Source of the DNA: Brumimicrobium sp964585545
GTDB taxonomy: Bacteria; Bacteroidota; Bacteroidia; Flavobacteriales_D; Crocinitomicaceae
NCBI GenBank assembly: GCA_964585545.1
Contig: CAZPDT010000006.1
Coordinates: 1 to 64,000, forward strand
Direction of reading: 5' to 3'
Length of the DNA stretch: 64,000 bases
The notes beneath the pieces are model-generated. The model worked only from the letters and a program-made list of their open reading frames with translations, was not told the origin of the DNA and did no database searches. The first letter of the stretch is position 1. The number at the start of each line of letters is the position of its first letter. The translations under genes were made by a program, and so were the position numbers. Shown in pieces: positions 51,798-60,938 of this stretch.

Positions 51798-53018
51798 TTA
51801 CATTCCCATCAATAAAAGCTCAATTTCTTTATAGTCTAAATCAAAGATTTTACCCAAAACTTCACTTGTTAGAGAACCTTTGTACATATACACTCCACTT
51901 CTGAAGCCATAATCTCTTTTAATCAATTCTTTATCACCCCCCTTCTCCCCCATTTTAATTAAAACTGGAGAAAAGATATTTGAAATAGCAAAAGAAGCTG
52001 TTCTGGAAACACGAGAGGCAATATTCGGGATACAATAATGCGTTACACCGTATTTATCAAAAGTTGGAGATTCGTGGTTGGTGACTTCAGAGGTCTCAAA
52101 ACATCCCCCTTGATCAATGCTTACATCAATAATGATAGCTCCTGTTTTCATATTGCTCACCATATCTTCAGAGACAATACACGGGGTTTTCCCAAACGGA
52201 GATCGTACCGCACCAATTGCCACATCAGCTCTTCTCAAAGCTTTGCTCAACACTTTAGGTTGAATGATTGAGGTATAAATCCGACTTCCAACTGAATTTT
52301 GGAGTCTTCGCAATTTGCCAAGTGAGTTATCAAACACTTTTACTGAACAACCCAATCCCAATGCGGAGCGCGTAGCAAACTCTGCCACTGTTCCAGCACC
52401 TAAAATGACAACTTCAGTTGGAGGCACTCCTGCTATTCCGCCCATCATTACGCCTTTCCCATTTTTAAACGCATTCAATAGTTCGGCCGCAATAAGCACA
52501 GATGTATTTCCTGCAATTTCGCCCATAGCTCGAACCACTGGGAAATGACCAGAACTATCTCTCATATAGTCCCATGCAATTGCTGTAATTTTCTTTTGCA
52601 TTAACTGCTGAAGAATCTTCTTGGGTTGAATTGTAATTTGCAGTGCAGAGATTAATGTTTGTCCCATCCCCATCATTTCTACTTCTTCTTCGATAGGTGG
52701 AGAAACTTTAAAAACAATATCACATTGAAAGACTTCCTTTCGATCGTAAATAATTTCCGCTCCAGCTTCGGAGTATTCTCGATCAGAGAAATTGGCGTTT
52801 TCACCAGCTTTAGTCTCTATTTTAATTTGGTGTCCATTCGCTACCAAAAGAGCGACGGCTTCAGGCACTAAGGCTACTCTTCGTTCTTGAAAGGAAAATT
52901 CTTTAGGCACACCAATTTTTAGACTGCCTTTCTTTCTTGCAATTTCTAACATTTCCTCTTGAGGAAGTAATTTTCCCTCCTTCAGGATGCTTTTTAAAAT
53001 CTCTGGATCTGTTTTCAT
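51798..53018 (-). CDS. ald: Alanine dehydrogenase
   Basis: The 406-residue enzyme interconverts alanine and pyruvate with NAD+. It has the N-terminal lyase-like domain (IGVPKEFSFQERRVALVPEA), the Rossmann motif VVILGAGTVAEFATRSALGL, and GCFETSEVTNHESPTFDKYG with VTHYCIPNIASRVSRTASFA, the alanine dehydrogenase/transhydrogenase family core. It is longer at the N-terminus (about 30 residues) than the common bacterial Ald, as in other Bacteroidota. Its ATG overlaps the tsaE stop as ATGA. Confidence 0.9.
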   Translation of the reverse strand: MKTDPEILKSILKEGKLLPQEEMLEIARKKGSLKIGVPKEFSFQERRVALVPEAVALLVANGHQIKIETKAGENANFSDREYSEAGAEIIYDRKEVFQCDIVFKVSPPIEEEVEMMGMGQTLISALQITIQPKKILQQLMQKKITAIAWDYMRDSSGHFPVVRAMGEIAGNTSVLIAAELLNAFKNGKGVMMGGIAGVPPTEVVILGAGTVAEFATRSALGLGCSVKVFDNSLGKLRRLQNSVGSRIYTSIIQPKVLSKALRRADVAIGAVRSPFGKTPCIVSEDMVSNMKTGAIIIDVSIDQGGCFETSEVTNHESPTFDKYGVTHYCIPNIASRVSRTASFAISNIFSPVLIKMGEKGGDKELIKRDYGFRSGVYMYKGSLTSEVLGKIFDLDYKEIELLLMGM

Positions 53019-53431
53019 ATATTAATTTCAAACACACGACCGTCTTGATCATCTTTCGTAATATCTATCCATACGCAATTATCAGGTAAAATGTTCCGAA
53101 TTTTTTCTGCCCATTCTAAAAATACAATATTTTTATCATAAATGTATTCTTCTATTCCGATATCATAAGCCTCTTCTTCGCTGTCTAATCTGTATAAATC
53201 AAAATGATATATCGTTCCAAAAATAGGGCTTTCATATTCATTGAGATAACCGTAAGTTGGAGAGCTTACTTCATCTACTACCTCCATTGCTTTAGCAAGA
53301 TACGAAATAAATGTGGTTTTTCCTACTCCCATTTCTCCTCTAAATGCAAAAATTGAATGTTTTTGAAACAATTTCAGGAATTCTTTACTGACTTTTATTA
53401 AATCATTTTCAGTTTTTGCGTAAAACTTCAT
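53015..53431 (-). CDS. tsaE: tRNA threonylcarbamoyladenosine biosynthesis protein TsaE
   Basis: TsaE is the ATPase partner of TsaB-TsaD in making t6A37 in ANN-decoding tRNAs. The 138 residues contain Walker A FRGEMGVGKTTFISYLAKAM (residues 31-50), SSPTYGYLNEYE, IYHFDLYRLDSEEEAYDIGI and VFLEWAEKIRNILPD, all family hallmarks. It overlaps ald by four bases and follows mutS by 17 bases. Confidence 0.95.
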   Translation of the reverse strand: MKFYAKTENDLIKVSKEFLKLFQKHSIFAFRGEMGVGKTTFISYLAKAMEVVDEVSSPTYGYLNEYESPIFGTIYHFDLYRLDSEEEAYDIGIEEYIYDKNIVFLEWAEKIRNILPDNCVWIDITKDDQDGRVFEINI

Positions 53432-53448
53432 TTTTAATCAATTATCAA

Positions 53449-56082
53449 TTACGAATTGGACATTTTTTTTCCTGCTAATTTCTTAATTTCATTCAGTTTA
53501 AAAAGGGCTTCTACAGGGGTTAAGGTATCGATATCAATACTTTGTACTTCATCTCTTATATTCTCTAAAATAGGATCATCCAATTGGAAAAAACTCAATT
53601 GCATATCATCGGCGTTGCCTGCTTCAACTACTTTTTCTTTATCTGAACCTCGATTGGATGCTTCCAACTCTTTAAGCATTTTAGTTGCGCGCTCTACAAC
53701 TGGATTGGGCATTCCAGCCAATTTTGCAACATGAATTCCAAAGCTGTGTTCGCTTCCTCCTTCAACCAACTTTCTTAAAAATAAAATCTTTGTTCCTACT
53801 TCTTTGACAGCAACTGTATAGTTTTTAATGCGCGGAAATTTATTGGTCATTTCATTCAATTCATGGTAATGTGTAGCAAATAAAGTTTTGCAACGGGCGC
53901 TTGGATGTTGATGAATATACTCGGCTATTGCCCAGGCAATTGAAATTCCGTCATACGTACTTGTTCCCCGCCCAATTTCATCCAACAGCACAAGACTTCT
54001 GGGCGATAGATTGTTTAATATGCTGGCTGTTTCATTCATCTCTACCATAAATGTCGACTCGCCTGAAGATATATTGTCGGACGCCCCTACTCTCGTAAAT
54101 ACTTTATCAACAATGCCCAATTGGGCTGAATTTGCAGGGACAAAACAACCCATTTGCGCCATCAAAGAGATCAATGCTGTTTGACGAAGAATAGCACTTT
54201 TTCCCGACATATTGGGGCCTGTTATCATGATGATTTGCTGTGAATCATTGTCTAAATAAACATCATTGGGTACGTATTCCTCTCCCAATTTCATTTGTTG
54301 TTCAATAACAGGATGACGACCATCTTTGATGTCAATTGCAAAGCCTTCATTCATTTCTGGCCGTGTGTAGTTGTTGGTCTTAGCGATTTTCGCAAAAGAA
54401 GCAAAACAATCCATTTGACCAATGAGAAAAGCGTTAAATTGAATGGGATTGATATAATCAGCCATAGACAAGACCAATTCTGTAAACAACTTCCGCTCAA
54501 TGATGTCTATTTTCTCTTCTGCACCTAGAATTTTCTTTTCATATTCTTTGAGTTCTTCGGTGATGTAGCGTTCTGAACTAACCAAGGTTTGCTTGCGGAT
54601 CCATTCTTCCGGCACTTTATCCTTATGTGTATTGCGCACTTCTAAATAATAACCAAAAACATTATTAAAAGCCACTTTTAAACTCGGTATTCCTGTATTT
54701 TCTGCTTCTTTTCTTTGAAGTTCTTCAAGGTAATTGGTGCCTGAAGTCTGCAATGCCCTCAACTCGTCTAATTCCTGATTAAAATTATCAGCTATCACTT
54801 TTCCTTTACCAATTTGAATAGCAGCGTCTTCATCCAGTTGCTCTGTAATCAAATCAATCAATTGCTCGCATGGATTCATACGGTCTGCAATACTTAAAAG
54901 TGCTTTTGCGTTTGTTTGCTTCAACAGTTCACGAATAGGTTCAAGTTCCTTTAGTGTTCTTTTTAACTGGTTCACTTCTTTGGGGTTGACTTTACCCACT
55001 GCAATTTTAGAAGCCAAACGTTCCAAATCATAAATACTGCTCAGGCGTTCTCCCAATTCAAATGCTGTCGTTTCGTTATTGATTAACGCAGTTACAGCAT
55101 CCAAGCGATCATCAATCGACTTTTTATCCTTTAAAGGCAAGACCATCCATCTTTTCATCATTCTACCGCCCATTGGGGTAACGGTTTTGTCGAGCACTGA
55201 AAGTAAGGTAGCACCATTATCATGAGGGGAAAAAGTCAGTTCTAGGTTACGGGCAGTAAAACGGTCGAGCCATACGTATTTGTCTTCTTCAATCCGACTA
55301 ATTTTTGTGATATGAGCTAATTTTCTGTGTTCTGTCTCGGCGATATATTGTAAAACTGCACCTGAAGCCACAATGCCTTCAACCATTTCTTCTACTCCAA
55401 AGCCTTTTAGATTTTTCGTTTTAAAATGCTTATTCAAGGATTCGCGTCCATAATCTTCGCTAAATATCCAGTCTTCTTGACGAAATGTATAAAATCGTTC
55501 TCCAAAGACCGCTTTAAACTTTTTCTCCTGTTGTCTTGAGTACAGCACTTCGGAAGGTTCAAACCCTTGCATGAGTTTATCGATGTATTCGTTGTTGCCC
55601 TGACCGATTAGGAATTCTCCTGTAGAGATATCAAGGAAAGCCACACCATTTTGTTTTTTGCCAAAATTAACTGCAGCAAGGAAATTATTCTTTTTTTGTT
55701 CTAAAACTTGGTCATTCAACGCTACACCGGGAGTCACCAACTCTGTTACACCGCGCTTTACAAGTTTTTTGGTCAATTTAGGATCTTCCAGTTGGTCGCA
55801 TATAGCAACACGTTCTCCAGCACGGACAAGCTTTGGCAGATAGACTTGCAAAGAGTGGTGTGGAAATCCAGCCAATTCGATATGTGAAGCTGCACCATTT
55901 TTTCTTTTTGTAAGAACAATTCCAAGAATTCGAGAAGCCTTAATGGCATCTTCGCCAAAGGTTTCATAAAAATCACCAACGCGAAACAATAACATAGCAG
56001 TAGGGTGCTTTGCTTTGATCTGATTGTATTGTTTCATGAGTGGTGTTTCACTCGATTTTTTTTCTTTCTTTGTTTTTGCCAA
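53449..56082 (-). CDS. mutS: DNA mismatch repair protein MutS
   Basis: MutS recognises mismatches and recruits MutL. I start at TTG (56082), giving 877 residues beginning MAKTKKEKKSSETPLMKQYN, because Flavobacteriia MutS usually opens with a short basic tail before TPLMKQYNxIK. The ATG at 56037 would cut this tail off and the upstream in-frame region (to 56169) has no family counterpart. Motifs are the mismatch-reading loop LLFRVGDFYETFGEDAIKAS, Walker A ITGPNMSGKSAILRQTALIS, Walker B LVLLDEIGRGTSTYDGISIA and the helix-turn-helix end. The tsaE gene follows after 17 bases. Confidence 0.93.
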   Translation of the reverse strand: MAKTKKEKKSSETPLMKQYNQIKAKHPTAMLLFRVGDFYETFGEDAIKASRILGIVLTKRKNGAASHIELAGFPHHSLQVYLPKLVRAGERVAICDQLEDPKLTKKLVKRGVTELVTPGVALNDQVLEQKKNNFLAAVNFGKKQNGVAFLDISTGEFLIGQGNNEYIDKLMQGFEPSEVLYSRQQEKKFKAVFGERFYTFRQEDWIFSEDYGRESLNKHFKTKNLKGFGVEEMVEGIVASGAVLQYIAETEHRKLAHITKISRIEEDKYVWLDRFTARNLELTFSPHDNGATLLSVLDKTVTPMGGRMMKRWMVLPLKDKKSIDDRLDAVTALINNETTAFELGERLSSIYDLERLASKIAVGKVNPKEVNQLKRTLKELEPIRELLKQTNAKALLSIADRMNPCEQLIDLITEQLDEDAAIQIGKGKVIADNFNQELDELRALQTSGTNYLEELQRKEAENTGIPSLKVAFNNVFGYYLEVRNTHKDKVPEEWIRKQTLVSSERYITEELKEYEKKILGAEEKIDIIERKLFTELVLSMADYINPIQFNAFLIGQMDCFASFAKIAKTNNYTRPEMNEGFAIDIKDGRHPVIEQQMKLGEEYVPNDVYLDNDSQQIIMITGPNMSGKSAILRQTALISLMAQMGCFVPANSAQLGIVDKVFTRVGASDNISSGESTFMVEMNETASILNNLSPRSLVLLDEIGRGTSTYDGISIAWAIAEYIHQHPSARCKTLFATHYHELNEMTNKFPRIKNYTVAVKEVGTKILFLRKLVEGGSEHSFGIHVAKLAGMPNPVVERATKMLKELEASNRGSDKEKVVEAGNADDMQLSFFQLDDPILENIRDEVQSIDIDTLTPVEALFKLNEIKKLAGKKMSNS

Positions 56083-56174
56083 AATTGAAATGGTTTCTTT
56101 TAATTTGCAACTTGTAAACTTACAATTTTTGCACGAGAATTGTCTAATGTAACGAACATCAATTATCAAAAATT

Positions 56175-56702
56175 ATGAACAAAAAATTAAAACTTTGGGA
56201 ATTGAACCGACCTTCAGTAGAAGCGTTTAAAGCACAAGAAAAGTTTCCTTTGGTGATCGCTTTAGACAATATCCGCAGTCTGTCTAATGTAGGGACATTT
56301 TTTAGAACTGCTGATGCTTTTAATGTTTCAAAAGTTATTTTAGGCGGAATTACAGCCAAACCGCCCCATCGAGAAATTCAAAAAACAGCTTTGGGCGCAA
56401 CCGAATCGGTCGATTGGGAACACCACGAAAACCTCCTTGAAGAGGTGAAAGCATATAAAACAAAAGGTTTTCTTGTCTATGCCATTGAGCAGGCTGAAGA
56501 AACGACTATGTTGAATGATGTACAGATTGCTCCTGATGAGAAGCATTTACTCATTTTCGGCAATGAAGTTGATGGCGTTCAGCAGGAGTTGGTAGATTTA
56601 GCTGATATTGTGATTGAAGTGCCACAATTTGGAACAAAACACAGTTTAAATGTTTCGGTTTGTGCAGGGGTTGTGATGTGGGAGTTTGTGAGAAGAGTTT
56701 AG
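56175..56702 (+). CDS. TrmH/SpoU family tRNA or rRNA 2'-O-methyltransferase
   Basis: The 175-residue SPOUT enzyme has motif 1 (LDNIRSLSNVGTFFRTADAF), motif 2 (LLIFGNEVDGVQQELVDLAD) and motif 3 (VIEVPQFGTKHSLNVSVCAG), which form the trefoil knot that binds S-adenosylmethionine. It lacks an extra RNA-binding domain, so it is of the short TrmH or TrmL type; the target RNA cannot be told. It is divergent from mutS with 92 bases between starts. Confidence 0.92.
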   Translation: MNKKLKLWELNRPSVEAFKAQEKFPLVIALDNIRSLSNVGTFFRTADAFNVSKVILGGITAKPPHREIQKTALGATESVDWEHHENLLEEVKAYKTKGFLVYAIEQAEETTMLNDVQIAPDEKHLLIFGNEVDGVQQELVDLADIVIEVPQFGTKHSLNVSVCAGVVMWEFVRRV

Positions 56703-56747
56703 ATTTTAGAATGTAGATAGTGGATGGGGGAATTATGATGCTGATTG

Positions 56748-57401
56748 TTAATTTGGAATTGTGAAGCGGTAGGTCAGCATGCATCGGCCAAGAAAGAAAT
56801 GTTGTCCGCCAAGAAAGTTTTTCCATTCGAAGTCGTGATTACCGTCTAATGTGAGTCCGAAGGCATTCATTTTGTTTAACTTATAATAGAATTCGAAACG
56901 GTGAAATAAAAGAGGTAAAAACACAAAGGTTTCGTGGTATTCAGAATATACATATTCGTTATCGTCTTCAAAGAAAGTCGTTCTGTAGTGTTTTTGATGA
57001 TTATAATGGGGTATAAAAAATACAGAAAAATCAAAGTGTTTACTGCGGACCAATCGGAATCCTATATGCGCTAAAACAGAATAGGCTTTGATGTTTTTTG
57101 TATAGCTATTTCCCGAATTTGAAGTTATTCCATCCACTGTTACAGACCGATCAATTAAGTACTCAAAGCCAAGAACAAAACGTGAAGGAAAATAGATTTG
57201 ATAAGCGAATGAAGCTGATCCTCCATAAGTTAATTCACTTATACTTCGTTTTTGAACAAACATACCGCCAGACAACATAAAAGAATGCCTTGTTTTGTAA
57301 ATTTTAGCTGACCTGGTTCCTTTTGGGTCATGAATCAACGGCTCTTGTGCAGCCAGAACAAAAGAAAAAAATACAGCAGTAATCCAAATGGTGTGTTTCA
57401 T
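56748..57401 (-). CDS. Hypothetical outer-membrane beta-barrel-like protein
   Basis: The 217-residue protein starts with a signal peptide (MKHTIWITAVFFSFVLAAQ). The mature part alternates short strands ending in aromatic residues (FMLSGGMFVQKRSI, GGSASFAYQIYF, FVLGFEYLI, FDFSVFFIPHYNHQKH, FHRFEFYYKLN) and ends in a Phe-containing strand (CMLTYRFTIPN), the pattern of a small outer-membrane barrel. I recognise no named family. It is convergent with the methyltransferase gene and upstream of a gap with repeats. Confidence 0.7.
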   Translation of the reverse strand: MKHTIWITAVFFSFVLAAQEPLIHDPKGTRSAKIYKTRHSFMLSGGMFVQKRSISELTYGGSASFAYQIYFPSRFVLGFEYLIDRSVTVDGITSNSGNSYTKNIKAYSVLAHIGFRLVRSKHFDFSVFFIPHYNHQKHYRTTFFEDDNEYVYSEYHETFVFLPLLFHRFEFYYKLNKMNAFGLTLDGNHDFEWKNFLGGQHFFLGRCMLTYRFTIPN

Positions 57402-57566
57402 TGATCTTGTGTCTTCGTTTTGGTCTTTTTAGAACTTTAAACCTTTGTTAAATGTAACAAATTTTGATGAAACGGCAAAAGATTGCTGTCTTGGAATGTG
57501 GGTTAACTTTTTGAAGGACTTGCCTATTGTTATCTTAAAACCTATTGATTGAGACTATAATTGGAT

Positions 57567-57595
57567 AAAAAAATGCCCCGAAGAAAGTCGAGGCA
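57567..57595 (-). terminator. Leftward terminator downstream of the SDR gene
   Basis: On the minus strand TGCCTCGA and TCGGGGCA pair (one mismatch) around a six-base loop and run into seven T (57573-57567). It is about 200 bases beyond the SDR stop, past the repeats at 57628-57795. The remaining bases of this gap (57402-57566) hold nothing recognised apart from the promoter region of the leftward gene. Confidence 0.7.
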
Positions 57596-57627
57596 GCTTA
57601 AATGTTTTCACAACGGAATAATCCTTA

Positions 57628-57739
57628 TTGTGAATTGATTTCAAATTGATAAGTCAAATATAATATATTTCCAAGTATCATTCTCAAAAATCACCTGTGA
57701 ATCATCACATAAAAGTATCAATTTGAAATCAATTCACAA
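57628..57739. repeat. 24-bp perfect inverted repeat with 64-bp spacer
   Basis: Bases 57628-57651 (beginning TTGTGAATTGATTTC) are the exact reverse complement of 57716-57739 (ending AAATCAATTCACAA). The spacer is AT-rich and contains the first copy of a 25-base direct repeat (57694-57718). There is no ORF between the arms. The unit is short and non-coding like a miniature element, but I see no target-site duplication. Confidence 0.8.
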
Positions 57740-57795
57740 CTTCGAGTTACTTCGAATCCATTTCACTCCGCCTGTGAATCATCACATAAAAGTAT
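57694..57795. repeat. 25-bp perfect direct repeat, copies 77 bp apart
   Basis: The 25 bases at 57694-57718 recur at 57771-57795. Each holds the short dyad TGTGA-ATCA-TCACA. The second copy ends two bases before the SDR stop codon (57797-57799), and the first overlaps the right arm of the inverted repeat by three bases. Confidence 0.8.
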
Positions 57796-57796
57796 T

Positions 57797-58660
57797 CTAA
57801 TCAATATAACTCAATGATAATTCCATTACTTGCTCAATTTTCCCTCTATTTTTACTGTAAGAGGATGAATCAACAGTATCGTTCTTCTCATTAAAATATT
57901 TTCCTGTCGTTTTATTTAACGCGGGTGATTTGGTTAAATACGTATAGGTTTTAGCCATTTCTTCAGGTGAAATAGAGAACCAGCTTTTTATTGAATATAA
58001 GAACTTTAGAAAGCGTGAAATATTAGAATATCTGTTTATATCAATTTTTACGTTAGTTACTCTAATGCAATTTACTGTGATTGCAGAATCCTTTAGTTTT
58101 TCAGCTAACCAATAAGTATACATTACTTGAGCAAGCTTGGATTGATAATAAGCCCTTGACACACTAAACCTTCGGTTTTCAAATTCAGGATCAATCAAAT
58201 TAATGGTTAGAAATGGATACATTATCAATCCTTTAGAGGCTATTGTTATAATTCTACCTTGACTACTTTTTTTAAGCAAATCCATCACTAAATCTGTGAG
58301 TAGTATTGGTCCTATATGGTTTGTTGCCCAAATGGTTTCTACTCCATCAGGAGACATTATAGATTGTTTACGAGAAATGTCAAAATCCGCCGCATTATGA
58401 ATTAATACATCCAGACAATCAATTCTTTGACACAATTGTTTCGATGCTTCTACAATTGATTTCTTATAGGACATATCAATCTCAAGTAATTCAACCTGTT
58501 TTGATCCTGATTTAAGTATAATATCGGAAACAGCCTCCTTCCCACGTTCTAGATTTCGCACGCCTATAATAACAAAAAATCCTTCTTGCACCAATTGAAT
58601 TGCAGCCTGTTTACCGATTCCAGAGTTACCTCCAGTAATTAAACAAATCTTATTTTTCAT
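57797..58660 (-). CDS. Short-chain dehydrogenase/reductase family oxidoreductase
   Basis: The 287-residue protein has the SDR cofactor motif CLITGGNSGIGKQAA, the Asn-Ala motif (HNAADFD), a Ser in IITIASKG and the catalytic pair in AYYQSKLAQVMYTYW. The GxxxGIG start, the RN pair after strand 2 and the WATNHIGPILLTDLV segment resemble retinol-dehydrogenase-like or WWOX-like SDRs, which prefer NADP. The substrate is unknown. The preceding GTG at 58663 is in frame, but the ATG at 58660 fits better. Its 3' end borders the direct repeat at 57771-57795. The C-terminus beyond residue 250 is unlike close SDR relatives I know. Confidence 0.88.
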   Translation of the reverse strand: MKNKICLITGGNSGIGKQAAIQLVQEGFFVIIGVRNLERGKEAVSDIILKSGSKQVELLEIDMSYKKSIVEASKQLCQRIDCLDVLIHNAADFDISRKQSIMSPDGVETIWATNHIGPILLTDLVMDLLKKSSQGRIITIASKGLIMYPFLTINLIDPEFENRRFSVSRAYYQSKLAQVMYTYWLAEKLKDSAITVNCIRVTNVKIDINRYSNISRFLKFLYSIKSWFSISPEEMAKTYTYLTKSPALNKTTGKYFNEKNDTVDSSSYSKNRGKIEQVMELSLSYID

Positions 58661-58670
58661 CACCTATTTT

Positions 58671-59618
58671 TCATTTATTAGAATTAAAATTCACCTCAGG
58701 ATGCTCCCTCTTAAAGACTTTCAGCTGCCTACTTTTCTCTTTCTCAAATTCATTTGAAGCTGTATTATCAGGATGCAATGATCGATGGTTGAGCAATCGC
58801 CTTAACTTTTCATATTCAGTATAGGTTTTCATTGTTGAGTGTGTAAAATAAGTCGTTCTTACCCGTTCCCAAATTGCTTCAATTGCAATTTCATTGGGGT
58901 GGATTCCATCTTTTGTATAATAAGCATAATCGCGCATTTCATCCATCATCATTTCATAAGCAGGGAAATAACCAACCGCATTTGATTGCTCCTTCATCTG
59001 GTGAATGGCAGTAGTTAAAACAGCCTTACTCCTATTGTTTCCAACAAGACCATCTTTGGTATGTCGAACTGGACTTACCGTAAATACAATAGTTAGTTGT
59101 GCTTTGGATTTGACTTCTAAAGCATTGAACACCTGTTGCCAGAGCTCAACAATTTCATGTACTTCTAGCAATCGTTTCTCAAATTCTTTTTGCGGAATTT
59201 TATGACAGTTGGCAACGGTTCTGCCTGTTGTTTTGTGTTCATAAACCCAAGCTGTTCCAAAAGTTACAAAAAGTACTTTCACCAATGGAATTTGATTGAG
59301 AAAGGCTTGACGCAATTCTATGAGTTTTGTTTGCATTTCTTTTTTTGAATAGGCAAAACAAGTGCTGTTGGCCAACCATGAAAGAAAAACGCCATTCCGT
59401 TCAAAAACTGATGCTTTTAGTTCCTTTTCTTCACACAAAAGTAAGTAGGCAAGTGCTATCGGATTGTAAACCACTCCGAAAGGATTGCTCGATACGGAAA
59501 AACCACTTTCTTTCATCTTTTCTGATAAATTTTCAGAAAAACAGCTTCCTAAAAATAGAAATTTTGAAGCATAGTCAATAATGGGATTTTCTGGAATGTG
59601 TACAGGTGTTTTTTTCAT
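58671..59618 (-). CDS. GSCFA domain-containing protein
   Basis: The 315-residue protein matches the GSCFA family, named for its conserved N-terminal motif, here FLFLGSCFSENLSEKMKESG, with later blocks YNPIALAYLL, VLFVTFGTAWVYEHKTTGRT, FTVSPVRHTKDGLVGNNRSK and DGIHPNEIAIEAIWERV. The layout (GS near the N-terminus and a late D-x-x-H block) is that of an SGNH-type hydrolase. The substrate is not known. The SDR gene starts 10 bases after its stop. Confidence 0.88.
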   Translation of the reverse strand: MKKTPVHIPENPIIDYASKFLFLGSCFSENLSEKMKESGFSVSSNPFGVVYNPIALAYLLLCEEKELKASVFERNGVFLSWLANSTCFAYSKKEMQTKLIELRQAFLNQIPLVKVLFVTFGTAWVYEHKTTGRTVANCHKIPQKEFEKRLLEVHEIVELWQQVFNALEVKSKAQLTIVFTVSPVRHTKDGLVGNNRSKAVLTTAIHQMKEQSNAVGYFPAYEMMMDEMRDYAYYTKDGIHPNEIAIEAIWERVRTTYFTHSTMKTYTEYEKLRRLLNHRSLHPDNTASNEFEKEKSRQLKVFKREHPEVNFNSNK

Positions 59619-59656
59619 CTTTTACAGCGTTTTAGAATGTTCTAATTTTTAGAAAA

Positions 59657-60934
59657 TTAAGACTTTAACATTTCCTCCAGAACAGCACTCCATCCTTGCC
59701 AAGCACCATAATCACCGATGGTTTCATTGTGCCAAATTCCGATAAAATCGCCCCCGTAGATTTGAACTTCCTTTTTAAGCTTTTGTACAACTTCGATAGC
59801 TTGCTCAGGAGTGAGTTGCATGTACTCCTTTAAAGTGCCGTCCATAAAAGTTGCGGGATGCAATTTAAGGACTGAGACTTGATTTTTTTTTATATCAAAC
59901 CACATAAAAGGTCGGGCAATTCCAGCACGGAAACCATAATGGTCGGCATAGGCCAAAGAGTAGTCATCAAGAAAACCTTCTATTTGCAGTTTTCGATAAG
60001 TTTCTGGCAACTTTACTTTTAGAAAATGTTGACGAGAATGGGTAATTCCACGATTCAAAATTCTTTCCAATAAATCCTTTTCTTCATTCAATCTTCCTTC
60101 CAGATAATTAGAATTGTAGCTTGGATGCAGACCCACGGGAATATTTTCATCCATTCTGCGGATCAAATCGTGATGGGCAAAACTTCTATTGCTCACATTT
60201 TTATCAAACGTTGCATAATTGCCCAAAAGCCAAAAAACGCGAACATCGTTTGTTTCTGCTATTTCTTCTATTAAATCGAAAGTGTCATACGGATCCTTAC
60301 GATTTCCTTTCAGGACTTCTTTTCGTTCTTTTAAACGGACTCTATTCAGCGTTAGAACATCGCGAAGAATGCTGAGGTATTTCCGCCAGCCTTTACGCAA
60401 TTTGTATGCATAAGCATGGTCGATATCAAAAGTTGGAACAGTACTCATCGGGATTTTTCTGGGCATGAGTTTGTAATCATTCTCTGTTTCAATGTACTTA
60501 ATAAAAGCCTCTGACCAGCGTTCAACGACCAGTTTATCAAGCCATCCCATTCGATATAACAAGCTGTTTTTCCCAATGTTTCTATTGTGATTGTCTTTTT
60601 CTTCCTGTAAATAATCATCATAAAGAGCAACGATGTAAAAAAGACTTGCCAAAACATCAGGAACACCGTCAAAGCTCAAAATTTCCTCACCATTCCATTT
60701 TGATTTTTCAATATTGTACTTTTTTATGCCTTCGTCAAAAAGTAGATTTGAGGGTGAAAGTTGGGTGTATTTTTGAAGGGTTCTATCATTAGAATACACC
60801 AACTTTGGTCCTTTTATCTTTTCAAAAGTTGCTTTATTATCAATCAATCGGTAGGCGACTCCTCGATCTTCAAAAATAATCGACAAAGTATAATCGAGGC
60901 GAATTGTAAATTTATCAGCATAAATGACAAGCAT
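59657..60934 (-). CDS. Polysaccharide deacetylase family protein
   Basis: The 425-residue product has an N-terminal domain of about 150 residues of unknown role and then a NodB-like deacetylase region: STVPTFDIDHAYAYKLRKGW (Asp pair), PVGLHPSYNSNYLE (metal-binding His) and HSRQHFLKVKLP. The architecture matches Bacteroidota proteins of that family with a DUF7033-like N-terminus. A function in de-N-acetylating surface glycans is an inference, supported by wecB upstream. I start at the ATG at 60934 (MLVIYADKF), four bases past the wecB stop; the frame runs further but overlaps wecB. Confidence 0.8.
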   Translation of the reverse strand: MLVIYADKFTIRLDYTLSIIFEDRGVAYRLIDNKATFEKIKGPKLVYSNDRTLQKYTQLSPSNLLFDEGIKKYNIEKSKWNGEEILSFDGVPDVLASLFYIVALYDDYLQEEKDNHNRNIGKNSLLYRMGWLDKLVVERWSEAFIKYIETENDYKLMPRKIPMSTVPTFDIDHAYAYKLRKGWRKYLSILRDVLTLNRVRLKERKEVLKGNRKDPYDTFDLIEEIAETNDVRVFWLLGNYATFDKNVSNRSFAHHDLIRRMDENIPVGLHPSYNSNYLEGRLNEEKDLLERILNRGITHSRQHFLKVKLPETYRKLQIEGFLDDYSLAYADHYGFRAGIARPFMWFDIKKNQVSVLKLHPATFMDGTLKEYMQLTPEQAIEVVQKLKKEVQIYGGDFIGIWHNETIGDYGAWQGWSAVLEEMLKS

Positions 60935-60938
60935 AGTT

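Noticed and set aside
57628..57795. Short repeats considered as attC or CRISPR sites
   Set aside because: There are only two copies of each repeat, no integrase or cas gene is near, and the arms do not match attC core sites.
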